Shown here piece by piece: positions 14,147-21,601 of a DNA stretch of 23,250 nt. The stretch is from JAXHUE01 sp034189655. GTDB taxonomy: Bacteria; Chloroflexota; Dehalococcoidia; E44-bin15. The number at the start of each line of letters is the position of its first letter. Positions within the stretch are counted from its first letter, which is position 1. Both the position numbers and the translations under genes were made by a program. Location: positions 1 to 23,250 of the forward strand of contig JAXHUE010000029.1 in NCBI GenBank assembly GCA_034189655.1, given 5' to 3'. A model generated the notes under the pieces. The model saw nothing but the letters and a program-made list of their open reading frames with translations, did not search any database and was not told the origin of the DNA.

Positions 14147-15199
14147 ATGAAACAGGGCGTGCTACAGAGATACCGGGACTTCCTCCCCATAACCGCCGAG
14201 ACCCCCCTCATCACCGTGGGCGAGGGGGATACGCCGCTGGTGCGCTCGCGCCGCATAGAGCAGGGGCTTGGCTGCGAGCTCTACTTCAAGCTGGAGGGGT
14301 GCAACCCCACCGGCTCCTTCAAGGACCGCGGCATGGTGGTCGCCGTGGCCAAGGCGGTGGAGGAGGGGAGCCGGGCCATCATGTGCGCCTCCACCGGCAA
14401 CACCTCCGCTGCCGCAGCGGCCTTCGGTGCCCGCTTCGGCCTGGAGACCATAGTCATCGTCCCCAGGGCAGGCATCGCACTGGGCAAGCTGGCCCAGGCC
14501 CTGGTCTACGGGGCCCGGGTCATCGCCGTGGACGGCTCGTTCGACCAGGCGCTCGATATCGTGCGCGCCCTCACCCAGAGGCACCCCATCACCCTGGTCA
14601 ACTCGATAAACCCCAACCGCATCGAGGGGCAGAAGACCGCCGCCTTCGAGGTCGTGGACGCCCTCGGCGATGCCCCGGACTTCCTGTTCATCCCCGTGGG
14701 CAATGCCGGCAACATCACGGCCTACTGGAAGGGGTTCTGCGAGTACCGCGGTGCCGGCAAGGCCTCTGCTGCGCCGCGCATGATGGGGTTCCAGGCCGCG
14801 GGTGCCGCCCCCATCGTCATCGGCCGGCCGGTGGCCCAGCCCAAGACCGTGGCCTCGGCGATACGCATCGGCAACCCGGCGAGCTGGCGGGGGGCGGAAG
14901 ACGCCAGAGACCGCTCCGGCGGTGTCATAGACTCGGTGACCGACGAGGAGATCATCGCCGCCTACGCGCGGCTGGCCGCGGAGGAGGGCGTGTTCGGCGA
15001 GCCGGCCTCGGCGGCATCGGTGGCCGGCCTGTTGAAGATGGCGGCCGCGGGTGCCAGCTTCAGGGGTAGCAGGGTAGTCTGCGTCATCACCGGCTCCGGG
15101 CTTAAAGACCCGGACACCGCGATCGGGATGGCGCGGCCGCCCACGGAGCTCCCCCCAGATATCACCGCTGTTGAGGAGGCGCTGGGCCTCTCGCTTTAG
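14147..15199 (+). CDS. thrC: Threonine synthase
   Basis: ThrC converts O-phosphohomoserine to threonine with PLP, the last step of the pathway that includes hom upstream. The 350-residue product has the short-form length. It shows TPLVRSRRIEQGLGCELYFKLEGCNPTGSFKDRGM with the PLP lysine at residue 59, CASTGNTSAAAAAFGARFGLETIVIVPRAGIALGKLAQALVYGARVIAVDGSFD, the phosphate-binding region FLFIPVGNAGNITAYWKGF, and the C-terminal VCVITGSGLKDPD. The ATG at 14147 matches the family start, but no Shine-Dalgarno site precedes it; a TATAAT box lies 12 bases upstream. Thus thrC may be expressed independently of hom despite the same orientation. Confidence 0.95.
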   Translation: MKQGVLQRYRDFLPITAETPLITVGEGDTPLVRSRRIEQGLGCELYFKLEGCNPTGSFKDRGMVVAVAKAVEEGSRAIMCASTGNTSAAAAAFGARFGLETIVIVPRAGIALGKLAQALVYGARVIAVDGSFDQALDIVRALTQRHPITLVNSINPNRIEGQKTAAFEVVDALGDAPDFLFIPVGNAGNITAYWKGFCEYRGAGKASAAPRMMGFQAAGAAPIVIGRPVAQPKTVASAIRIGNPASWRGAEDARDRSGGVIDSVTDEEIIAAYARLAAEEGVFGEPASAASVAGLLKMAAAGASFRGSRVVCVITGSGLKDPDTAIGMARPPTELPPDITAVEEALGLSL

Positions 15200-15326
15200 G
15201 TTGCCTCCTGGCGCGGGGGCCTGTCGCTTCTCGCGGGGACACGGCCATCAGGGGGCGCAGTGCACCGCGGCGACCGCTCGGCAGCATGTCCGGGACGAGA
15301 GTGGACCGAGAAAGTCGGGGGGCTGT

Positions 15327-16262
15327 ATGGCTGTACATCATGCCCAGGTAATAGTCAATCCCTGTGCCGGGGGAGGGTTCACCGGCAGGAAGTGGCCCCA
15401 GATACGCGGGCTCCTGCAGGACGCCGGGCTCTCCATCGAGCACGGCTTCACCGATGGGCCGGGCCACGGCACCGACCTTGCCCGCGAGGCCGTCGAGAGG
15501 GGGCACGAGCTGGTGATCGCCGTCGGTGGCGACGGCACGGTGAACGAGGTGGCCAACGGCCTCGTCGACGAGGAGGGAAAGGGCAGGGCCACCCTGGGCA
15601 TCATCGGCCTGGGGACCGGCGGCGATGCCATCCGCACCCTGGGCATCCCCCGCGACTATGTCCAGGCCTGTCACCTCTTTTCCGACTACAGGAAGTGCAC
15701 TATAGACCTCGGCGAGGTAGAATATACTGGAGGGACGGGCTGGGTGCGGCGCCTCTTCTTCAATACCGCTGGCCTGGGCTTCGATGCCGCCACGGTGGAG
15801 CGGCAGCACGCCCTGCCCGGGGGCTTAAGGGGCACCCTGCCCTACCTGATCGCCCTGGGGATCACGCTGGTGAGCTACCGCAACAAGCGGGTGACCCTCT
15901 CCGTGGATGGCCAGGCCGAGGAGCGGCGCTGCTTCACCGTGGTGGTCAACAACGGGCGCTACTTCGGTGGGGGGATGAAGATCGCCCCCGAGGCCGATGT
16001 CTGTGACGGCCTCCTCGACGTGGTGGTCATCGGTGACATGGGCCGGAGCGGCATCCTGTGGAACCTGCCCAAGGTATACAGCGGGAACCACATCGGGCAT
16101 CCCATGGTGAGCGCGTACCGGGCGCTGGGCGTCGAGGTGGGGTCGCCGGAGCGGCTGCTCCTCCAGGTCGACGGCGAGCTGGTGGGAGAGGCGCCGGCGC
16201 GCTTTCGCCTGCTGCCCGCCGCCCTCGATGTCGCCGTGGCGCCTGGAGAGCAGGGGGGGTGA
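15327..16262 (+). CDS. Diacylglycerol/lipid kinase family protein
   Basis: A 311-residue member of the DAGK catalytic family, which uses ATP to phosphorylate lipid or sphingosine-like alcohols. The opening HHAQVIVNPCAGGG, the nucleotide-binding motif GGDGT at residues 67-71 (VIAVGGDGTVNEVANGL), the segment LGIIGLGTGGDAIRTLG, and the later block VVVNNGRYFGGGMKIAPEADVCDGLLDVVVI followed by VDGE near the C-terminus are all family hallmarks. I start it at ATG 15327, the usual beginning of the fold. The ribosome binding site is weak (GGGGGG), and in-frame sequence upstream to 15171 looks non-coding. The exact lipid substrate (diacylglycerol, undecaprenol or other) cannot be told. The next gene begins two bases after its stop. 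Confidence 0.9.
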   Translation: MAVHHAQVIVNPCAGGGFTGRKWPQIRGLLQDAGLSIEHGFTDGPGHGTDLAREAVERGHELVIAVGGDGTVNEVANGLVDEEGKGRATLGIIGLGTGGDAIRTLGIPRDYVQACHLFSDYRKCTIDLGEVEYTGGTGWVRRLFFNTAGLGFDAATVERQHALPGGLRGTLPYLIALGITLVSYRNKRVTLSVDGQAEERRCFTVVVNNGRYFGGGMKIAPEADVCDGLLDVVVIGDMGRSGILWNLPKVYSGNHIGHPMVSAYRALGVEVGSPERLLLQVDGELVGEAPARFRLLPAALDVAVAPGEQGG

Positions 16263-16264
16263 GT

Positions 16265-16843
16265 ATGGGGCACACGACAATTAATGGCGCTGGAGAGTTC
16301 TATCACCACTACCCGCGCACGGCCACCATCGTAGCGGTGCGCGCCCGCGGCGGGAGCAACTGCATGGCGGTGGCGTGGCACTGCTCCCTGTCCAAGAGCC
16401 CTCCCCTCTACGGGGTCTCCCTCTCTCCCAAGAGGCTCACCCTGGGGCTCATCATGGAGGCCGGGGAGTTCTCGGTGAACTTCATGCCGCTGGAGAAGGC
16501 CGAGCTCATCGCCTCGGTGGGCGGCGTCTCGGGGACCGACACAGACAAGTTCGAGAGGTTCGACATCGCCACCGTCGCCCCACTTAAGACCCAGGCCCCG
16601 GTGCTCGCCGAGGCCTACGCCTGCTACGAGTGCCGCCTGGTGGAGCACCGCACCTACGGCGACCACGTGTGGCTGGTCGGCGAGGTGCTCGCCACCCACT
16701 ACGCGGAGGGGCTGTTCACCGCGGAGCAGGTCGTCGATGTGGAGAAGGTCGCACCCGCCCTCTACCTGGGGGCGGAGCTCTATACTACCACGGACAGGAG
16801 AACAGTCCGTCACCTCGACCGCAAGGTCTACGGGAAACGCTGA
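16265..16843 (+). CDS. Flavin reductase-like (FMN-binding split-barrel) protein
   Basis: A 192-residue protein that fits the flavin reductase-like split-barrel family. It contains RTATIVAVRARGGSNCMAVAWHCSLSKSPPLYGVSLSPKRLTLGLIMEAGEFSVNFMPLEKAELI, then GTDTDKFERFDIATVAP, and VWLVGEVLATHYAEGLF, the usual run of FMN-contacting and core strands. It probably binds FMN or FAD, but a redox partner is not evident. It starts two bases after the lipid-kinase stop, with a G-rich site (GGGGGGTGAG) acting as the ribosome binding site. Its own stop codon overlaps the folE ribosome binding site, so the three genes look co-transcribed and coupled. Confidence 0.87.
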   Translation: MGHTTINGAGEFYHHYPRTATIVAVRARGGSNCMAVAWHCSLSKSPPLYGVSLSPKRLTLGLIMEAGEFSVNFMPLEKAELIASVGGVSGTDTDKFERFDIATVAPLKTQAPVLAEAYACYECRLVEHRTYGDHVWLVGEVLATHYAEGLFTAEQVVDVEKVAPALYLGAELYTTTDRRTVRHLDRKVYGKR

Positions 16844-16854
16844 AAGGAGGCCAG

Positions 16855-17415
16855 TTGGTCGACGAGCGCAAGATCGAAGAGGCGGTGCTCACCATAATCG
16901 AGGCCATCGGCGAAGACCCCTCCAGGGAGGGCATGGTGGGTACCCCGAGGCGCATTGCCGAGATGTACTCTGAGCTGTTCGCCGGGATCGGCATAGACCC
17001 CGCCGAGGAGCTCCAGGTGAGCTTCGACGAGGAGCACCACGAGATGGTGATACTCAGAGATATCCCCTTCTACTCCATGTGTGAGCACCACCTGCTCCCC
17101 TTCTACGGGCTGGTCCACGTCGGCTATATCCCCAAGGGGCGCGTCGTCGGGGCCTCCAAGCTGGCCAGGGTGGTGGAGGTCTTCTCCAGGCGGCCCCAGA
17201 TACAGGAGAGGCTCACCACCCAGGTGGCGGAGACCATCTGCGCGGCCTTGGACCCCCAGGGCGTCGCCGTGGTCATCCAGGCGGAGCACATGTGCATGAC
17301 CTTGAGGGGGGTGAAGAAGCCGGGGGCCAACATCATCACCTCGGCCACCAGGGGCGCGTTCCGCACCAAGGCCGCCACCCGCGCCGAGTTCCTCTCGCTG
17401 GTACAGGGCAGGTAG
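16855..17415 (+). CDS. folE: GTP cyclohydrolase I
   Basis: FolE converts GTP to 7,8-dihydroneopterin triphosphate, the first step towards folate (and related pterins). The 186-residue product has the family length. It shows the zinc/active-site sequence YSMCEHHLLPF with Cys 76 and His 78/79, and the second zinc cysteine in AEHMCMTLRGVKKPG (Cys 147). RVVGASKLARVVEVFSRRPQIQERLT is also diagnostic. The start is TTG 16855, four bases after AAAGGAGG. That site overlaps the flavin-reductase stop, so translation is probably coupled. No other folate genes are in the window apart from glyA. Its stop codon directly abuts the stop of the convergent PAP2 gene. Confidence 0.96.
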   Translation: MVDERKIEEAVLTIIEAIGEDPSREGMVGTPRRIAEMYSELFAGIGIDPAEELQVSFDEEHHEMVILRDIPFYSMCEHHLLPFYGLVHVGYIPKGRVVGASKLARVVEVFSRRPQIQERLTTQVAETICAALDPQGVAVVIQAEHMCMTLRGVKKPGANIITSATRGAFRTKAATRAEFLSLVQGR

Positions 17416-18015
17416 CTACGCCAGGTAGAGCCACCTGACCACTGCGGTCACCAGCTTGATGACGGGCCGGAAGACGAGCACCACCAGGAAGGCGATGAGG
17501 CCCATCGCTATCCCTATGGCGGCGCCGCCCAGTATGTCCAGCGGGAAGTGCACCCCCACGTAGACGCGGGAGAACGACCACAGGAGGGCCAGCCCCAGGA
17601 GGATGCCCCCCGCCCAGCGGTTGCCGCTCCAGGCGCCCACGGCGAAGGCGAAGCCCACCGCCGCGATGTTCGAGGGGAACGAGGGGTCGGTGGGCTGGTA
17701 GAAGAGCAGGTGCACCAGCCCGTCGGGGTAGATGCCGTACAGCTCGAAGGGCCGGGGGGTGTCGAGGTGGTCGTTCAAGACCTGGATCACGGCGTTGGCG
17801 AACCCCACCCCGATGAGCGCGCAGAATACCGCCGCCTGGTTCTTCTCCCGCTCCGCCCGGTCTCGACCCCAGAGCCACATGGCCAGGAGCACCATCACCA
17901 TGGCCACGGGGATGAAGTACTCGCCTACCACCAGTGTCATCAGGCCGTCGAGGACACCCCAGCGCCCGGCGAGCCCGTTTATGGCCAGGAACAGGCCGTG
18001 GTCCCAGGTAGACAT
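17416..18015 (-). CDS. PAP2-superfamily membrane protein with altered catalytic residues
   Basis: A 199-residue membrane protein with about five hydrophobic segments (for example VGEYFIPVAMVMVLLAMWLW and LIAFLVVLVF). It has the PAP2 layout for phosphatases acting on lipid phosphates such as undecaprenyl pyrophosphate or phosphatidic acid. The third motif is intact: SR-x5-H-x3-D (Ser149, Arg150, His156, Asp160). In the first, KX6RP, the lysine is Asn (residue 81) although RP is kept. In the second, normally PSGH, it reads PSNI (114-117), so the usual histidine is isoleucine. Activity is therefore doubtful or altered. It starts immediately after the stop of the 134-aa membrane protein, with GGAG inside that gene. 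Confidence 0.85.
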   Translation of the reverse strand: MSTWDHGLFLAINGLAGRWGVLDGLMTLVVGEYFIPVAMVMVLLAMWLWGRDRAEREKNQAAVFCALIGVGFANAVIQVLNDHLDTPRPFELYGIYPDGLVHLLFYQPTDPSFPSNIAAVGFAFAVGAWSGNRWAGGILLGLALLWSFSRVYVGVHFPLDILGGAAIGIAMGLIAFLVVLVFRPVIKLVTAVVRWLYLA

Positions 18016-18420
18016 CTATCTCCGCCCCCGCAGGCCGCGCCAGCGCCTGGCCCAGGCCTGGAGATAGGTCATACCCCTCAAGGCATCGAGGCCCTGGGCC
18101 TCCTCCTCCTGCTGCCCAGGCCCTCTCCATCGCAGCTTGACCAGCGAGGAGATGACCAGGGTGGCCACTATGGCCATGGCGAGCGCGGCCACGAAGTAGC
18201 CGAAGAGGTAGGGCCCGGAGAGCCCCTCCGTGGTATCGGGGATGTTGCGGTTCTGGCTGAAGAACCAGGCGTACCCGGCCACGACTAAGAGCACGCCGAA
18301 GGCAGTCCCCAGGTATGGCCTCCTGAAGAGGGAGAGCCCCGCCAGCCCCTTGACCGCCGCCACCAGCTGCATGACGCCGAAGGCCACCAGGAACACGAAC
18401 AGGAGGTAATCCCCTACCAC
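18016..18420 (-). CDS. Small membrane protein (134 aa), unknown
   Basis: I do not recognise a family. Three hydrophobic segments are visible, roughly residues 3-25, 38-55 and 70-93. A basic, Arg-rich C-terminus (from about residue 95: KLRWRGPGQQEEE and QAWARRWRGLRGRR) is likely cytoplasmic. The start is GTG 18420 with GAGGG about five bases upstream; no ATG gives a comparable start. It lies between plsY and the PAP2-like gene on the same strand. Its stop abuts the PAP2 start codon, so it is probably made together with the PAP2 protein. A role in phospholipid or envelope metabolism would be inference from context only. Confidence 0.8.
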   Translation of the reverse strand: MVGDYLLFVFLVAFGVMQLVAAVKGLAGLSLFRRPYLGTAFGVLLVVAGYAWFFSQNRNIPDTTEGLSGPYLFGYFVAALAMAIVATLVISSLVKLRWRGPGQQEEEAQGLDALRGMTYLQAWARRWRGLRGRR

Positions 18421-18457
18421 GGCGCCCTCGCTCCTGTCCCCTGGTACAGGCCTGGGC

Positions 18458-19036
18458 TCACGGTTGGGCCTTTGCCTGTAGCTGCCTGGTGGTGATGAAG
18501 TGGGTCACACCCACCAGGCACGGGGCGGCGATGCAGTAGGCGATGACCAGCGCCGAGGCCCCCAGCCACCAGGCCACCAGTGGCAGTGGAATGAAGATGA
18601 AGGCAGAGAACACTATCATGTTGCGGGTGAGCAGGAGGGGCAGCGCCGCCACCCCCAGCACGATGAGCATGCCCTGGGGCAGCAGGGCAAGCAGCGTGCC
18701 GATGGTGGTGGCCTCGCCGCGGCCGCCCCTGAAGTGCAGGAAGAGCGGCCAGTTGTGCCCCGCCACCGCGGCCAGCCCGGCGACGAGCAGGAGCGGCTCG
18801 GAAAGCCCCATCGCCCCGGCGATGAGCATGGCCGCCACCCCCTTGCCGATGTCCACGGCGCCCACGGCGATGCCTGCCCGGGCACCGAGCTCGCGGAAGG
18901 CGTTTGCGGTGCCCATGTTGCCATCGCCCAGGGTGCGGATGTCCTCGCCCTTTATCAGCCGGCCGGCGATGTACGCTGAGGGGATGGAGCCCAGGAGGTA
19001 GGCGATGGCGATGGCGAAGATGAAACTCCCAACCAT
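18458..19036 (-). CDS. plsY: Acyl-phosphate:glycerol-3-phosphate acyltransferase
   Basis: PlsY transfers an acyl chain from acyl-phosphate to glycerol 3-phosphate at the inner membrane, making lysophosphatidic acid. The 192-residue product is polytopic, with the three PlsY motifs. The first is LGSIPSAYIAGRL near the N-terminus. The second is GDGNMGTANAFRELG, the glycine-rich substrate loop; canonical members have GSGNxGATN here. The third is GHNWPLFLHFRGGRGEATTIG, where canonical members have GGKG, so Lys is Arg. It follows ilvE by 10 bases on the same strand, with only a weak ribosome binding site, and is probably transcribed from the ilvE promoter. Its partner plsX is not in the window. Confidence 0.93.
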   Translation of the reverse strand: MVGSFIFAIAIAYLLGSIPSAYIAGRLIKGEDIRTLGDGNMGTANAFRELGARAGIAVGAVDIGKGVAAMLIAGAMGLSEPLLLVAGLAAVAGHNWPLFLHFRGGRGEATTIGTLLALLPQGMLIVLGVAALPLLLTRNMIVFSAFIFIPLPLVAWWLGASALVIAYCIAAPCLVGVTHFITTRQLQAKAQP

Positions 19037-19046
19037 GTCACTCGCT

Positions 19047-19976
19047 TTATACCGTGGCCATGTTGTGTACCGGGGTGCACCAGTCCATGTATTTCTTGTT
19101 CTTGCCCTGTATTATGTCAAAGTAGATCGCCTGGAGCCTCTTGCTTATCTCCCCCACCTGGCCGTTTCCCACCTTGCGCCCGTCGATCTCGGCCACCGGC
19201 GTCACGTGGGCCGCGGTGCCGGTGAGGAAGCACTCGTCGGCGGTATAGAGCTCGCTGCGGTCTATGGTGCGCTCTGTGGTCTCGATGCCCAGCTCCTCTC
19301 TGGCCAGCTTTATCACGGTACCGCGGGTGATGCCCATGAGGATGTTGTCCGAGCTCGGCGGGGTGACCAGGGTGCCGTCTATCACCAGGAAGAGGTTCTC
19401 CCCGCTCCCCTCGGAGACGTGCCCGTCGTGGGTGAGCATTATGCCCTCGTCGTAGCCGTTCTCGATGGCCTCGGTCTTGGCAAGGGCGCTGTTCACGTAC
19501 AGGCCGGTGACCTTGGCCCGGGCCGGGATCATGTTGTCGTCGATGCGGCGCCACGAGGAGACGCAGCACTTGATGCCCTTGGTGACGTCGAGGTAGGGGC
19601 CGAAGGGGGTGCAGAACATGCACAGGCTGTCCTCTAAGCCGTGGAGCTTCACCCCCACCTCCTCCGAGCTCTTGTAGGCCAGGGGGCGGACGTAGATGTC
19701 CTCCTTGTAGCCGTTCATCGCCACCAGCTCCACGGTCAGGCGGCACAGCTCTTCGATGGTGTAGGGGACGTCTATCTTGAGCACGTTGCAGCTCCTGAGC
19801 AGCCGCTTATAGTGGTCGCGGACCAGGAAGAGGTACATCATCTCGTGGTCTGCGTTCCAGTTGCCCCGGATCCCCTCAAAGCAGGCGGTACCGTAGTTCA
19901 GGGCGTGGGTCATTATCCCTACCTTGGCCTCGGCCAGGGGCACGAACTTACCGTCGAAAAAGGCATAGTGCGGCAT
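19047..19976 (-). CDS. ilvE: Branched-chain amino-acid aminotransferase
   Basis: IlvE interconverts leucine, isoleucine and valine with their 2-oxo acids, using PLP. The 309-residue product matches the class IV aminotransferase fold: ALNYGTACFEGIRG, IYVRPLAYKSS, the PLP-lysine region ARAKVTGLYVNSALAKTEAIENGYDEGIMLTHDGHVSEGSGENLFLV, MGITRGTVIKLA and ELYTADECFLTGTAAHVTPV. The start ATG at 19976 follows AAAGGAG by eight bases. A promoter of near-consensus quality lies 36 bases upstream. It is the first gene of the leftward set ilvE, plsY, a small membrane protein and the PAP2-like gene. The set therefore mixes amino-acid and lipid functions, and the reason is not evident. Confidence 0.94.
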   Translation of the reverse strand: MPHYAFFDGKFVPLAEAKVGIMTHALNYGTACFEGIRGNWNADHEMMYLFLVRDHYKRLLRSCNVLKIDVPYTIEELCRLTVELVAMNGYKEDIYVRPLAYKSSEEVGVKLHGLEDSLCMFCTPFGPYLDVTKGIKCCVSSWRRIDDNMIPARAKVTGLYVNSALAKTEAIENGYDEGIMLTHDGHVSEGSGENLFLVIDGTLVTPPSSDNILMGITRGTVIKLAREELGIETTERTIDRSELYTADECFLTGTAAHVTPVAEIDGRKVGNGQVGEISKRLQAIYFDIIQGKNKKYMDWCTPVHNMATV

Positions 19977-20011
19977 ATGGAGGCTCCTTTCCCTTTGAGG
20001 GGTCGGGCTAA

Positions 20012-20040
20012 ATTATAAACCTCGTCGCCAGGTAAGACAA
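20012..20040 (-). promoter_or_regulatory. Predicted promoter of the ilvE-plsY set
   Basis: Read on the minus strand, TTGTCT (20040-20035) is followed after exactly 17 bases by a perfect TATAAT (20017-20012). The start of transcription would be near 20005, leaving about 29 bases of leader with an AAAGGAG site. It diverges from the radical SAM gene promoter, whose -35 box begins 19 bases beyond this one. Confidence 0.7.
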
Positions 20041-20058
20041 CCCCCTGCCAGGTGAACC

Positions 20059-20088
20059 TTGACATGGCGCTATGGGGTGGGGCATAGT
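20059..20088 (+). promoter_or_regulatory. Predicted promoter of the radical SAM gene, apparently leaderless
   Basis: A perfect TTGACA (20059-20064) is followed after 18 bases by CATAGT (20083-20088, 4 of 6). The transcript should begin near 20095, three bases before the ATG at 20098. There is no Shine-Dalgarno sequence in the interval. Confidence 0.55.
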
Positions 20089-20097
20089 TTATTCGTG

Positions 20098-20973
20098 ATG
20101 AGCGGAAAGGCGGTGCAGCTGCGCTTGCCGCTGGCACACCCGCACGCCGGCCCGGGCGTGAGCGAGGTAGGGGCCAGGTCGGTGCTGACCCCGTCGCGCC
20201 TCGCCGACTACACCGTGAACGCCTACACCGGCTGCGGGCACGGCTGCGTCTACTGCTACGCCCGCCGCTTCTCGCGCTCCTCTCACCCCGGCGAGCAGTG
20301 GGGCACCTTCGTCGATGTCAAGGTGAACGCCCCCCAGGTGCTGGAGCGGGAGGCCGCCCGCAGGGGGCGAGGCCTGGTCTTTTTGAGCTCGGCCACCGAC
20401 GGCTGGCAGCCCCTGGAGGAGCGGTACCGCCTCACGCGGGGCTGCCTGGAGATCCTGCTCGAGCACGGCTTTGCGGTGCACGTCCAGACCAAGAGCGCAC
20501 TGGTGCAGCGCGACTACGACCTGCTCGCGGGGCGGCGGGCAGTGGTGGTGGGCATCACCATCACCACGCTCGACCCCGGCGTGGCCGCGCTGTTCGAGCC
20601 GGGGGCGTCCCCTCCCGGCGACCGCGTGGCCGCCGTAGAGCGGGCGCGCTCGATGGGGATAGACACCACCGTCTTCCTGGGGCCGCTGCTCCCCTACATA
20701 TCGGACCGCGGCCAGGGACTGGGGAGGCTCCTCGATGCCGTCGCTGCCGCCCGCCCGCAGAGGGTTATCGTGGACCGCTTGAACCCACGCTTCGGCATGT
20801 GGCCCGGCGTCGTGTGCGCCCTTGAGCGCTGCCACCCGGAGCTGGTGCCACTGTACCGCGAGGTGCTCTACGATGGCCAGGCGCGCGCCCGCTACAGCGC
20901 AGACCTGCGGCGGAGGATAACGTTCGAGGCCGGGCGACGCGGCCTCGGCGAGAGGCTACAGCTCTGCTTCTAG
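20098..20973 (+). CDS. Radical SAM protein of the SplB/photolyase-like group
   Basis: A 291-residue radical SAM enzyme. The 4Fe-4S motif C-x3-C-x2-C is at residues 46, 50 and 53 (YTGCGHGCVYCYARRF). It is preceded by LADYTVNAYTGC, the usual entry to the SplB-like group, and followed by FLSSATDGWQPLEERYRLTRGCLEILLEHGF, VQTKSALVQRDYDLL and ITITTLDP, typical of that group. Members resemble spore photoproduct lyase, but most are of unknown function, so no DNA repair role should be assumed. The start at ATG 20098 (MSGKAVQLRLPL) lies three bases from the predicted transcription start; an earlier open frame from 20059 overlaps the promoter. Two DNA-uptake genes follow on the same strand. Confidence 0.88.
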   Translation: MSGKAVQLRLPLAHPHAGPGVSEVGARSVLTPSRLADYTVNAYTGCGHGCVYCYARRFSRSSHPGEQWGTFVDVKVNAPQVLEREAARRGRGLVFLSSATDGWQPLEERYRLTRGCLEILLEHGFAVHVQTKSALVQRDYDLLAGRRAVVVGITITTLDPGVAALFEPGASPPGDRVAAVERARSMGIDTTVFLGPLLPYISDRGQGLGRLLDAVAAARPQRVIVDRLNPRFGMWPGVVCALERCHPELVPLYREVLYDGQARARYSADLRRRITFEAGRRGLGERLQLCF

Positions 20974-21013
20974 TCCCTCCGCTGGGAGCGGGGCGGTCGA
21001 AGGAGAACGGGCA

Positions 21014-21526
21014 ATGGAATGGCTTGAGAGATACCGGTGGGCTATCGCCCTGGTGCTGGTCGCCCTCATCGTAGCCGGGGGCGTCCTCCTCTTCCAGGGG
21101 AGGCCCTGGGCCGACGAGCCCGTGGAGGTCGTTCTCGCCTCGCCCACCCCTGCCCTCGCGCCGGGCGTGGAGGTCTACGTGGCCGGTGCCGTGGTGAACC
21201 CGGGGTGGTACTCACTGGGGTGCGGCGATGCCATCGCGGACGCGGTGATGGCCGCCGGTGGGGTGAGGGAGGGGGGCGACCCGGCGCGTCTCAAGCTCTA
21301 CTGCTTCAGCGTAGGCGAGGGCGACGAGCCGCAGCGGGTGGACATAAACCGTGCCCCGGCCTGGCTCCTCGAGGCCCTGCCCGGCATCGGCCCCGCGCTG
21401 GCGCAGGCCATCATCGATCACCGCGACGAGCACGGCCCCTTCCAGCGGATAGAGGAGCTCAAAGAGGTGAGCGGCATCGGCGAGGCCACCTACGAGGCCA
21501 TCAGGGACCTGGTCACAGTGGAGTAG
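21014..21526 (+). CDS. comEA: ComEA-like DNA-binding competence protein
   Basis: ComEA is the membrane-bound receptor that holds incoming DNA at the ComEC channel during natural transformation. This 170-residue protein has the standard order. An N-terminal membrane segment covers about residues 9-28, with no cleavage cysteine. A short linker follows, then an SLBB-like domain (about 53-95, VEVYVAGAVVNPGWYSLGCGDAIADAVMAAGGV). The C-terminal double helix-hairpin-helix domain (about 109-168) contains VDINRAPAWLLEALPGIGPALAQAIIDHRDEHGPFQRIEELKEVSGIGEATYEAI. AAGGAG lies upstream of the ATG. comEC follows after 75 bases. It is the clearest sign that a DNA-uptake system exists in this organism, though pilus genes are not here. 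Confidence 0.92.
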   Translation: MEWLERYRWAIALVLVALIVAGGVLLFQGRPWADEPVEVVLASPTPALAPGVEVYVAGAVVNPGWYSLGCGDAIADAVMAAGGVREGGDPARLKLYCFSVGEGDEPQRVDINRAPAWLLEALPGIGPALAQAIIDHRDEHGPFQRIEELKEVSGIGEATYEAIRDLVTVE

Positions 21527-21601
21527 CGTGGAGGTCGCTCGCGTGACAGTGAAACGGCGGTAAGGCACCGCCGGGGAGGCCGCAGCCTTCGGGTTTATGA
21601 C

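Noticed and set aside
19046..19051. Separate promoter for plsY (TATAAA on the minus strand)
   Set aside because: The hexamer coincides with the ilvE stop codon and has no -35 partner; read-through from ilvE is simpler.
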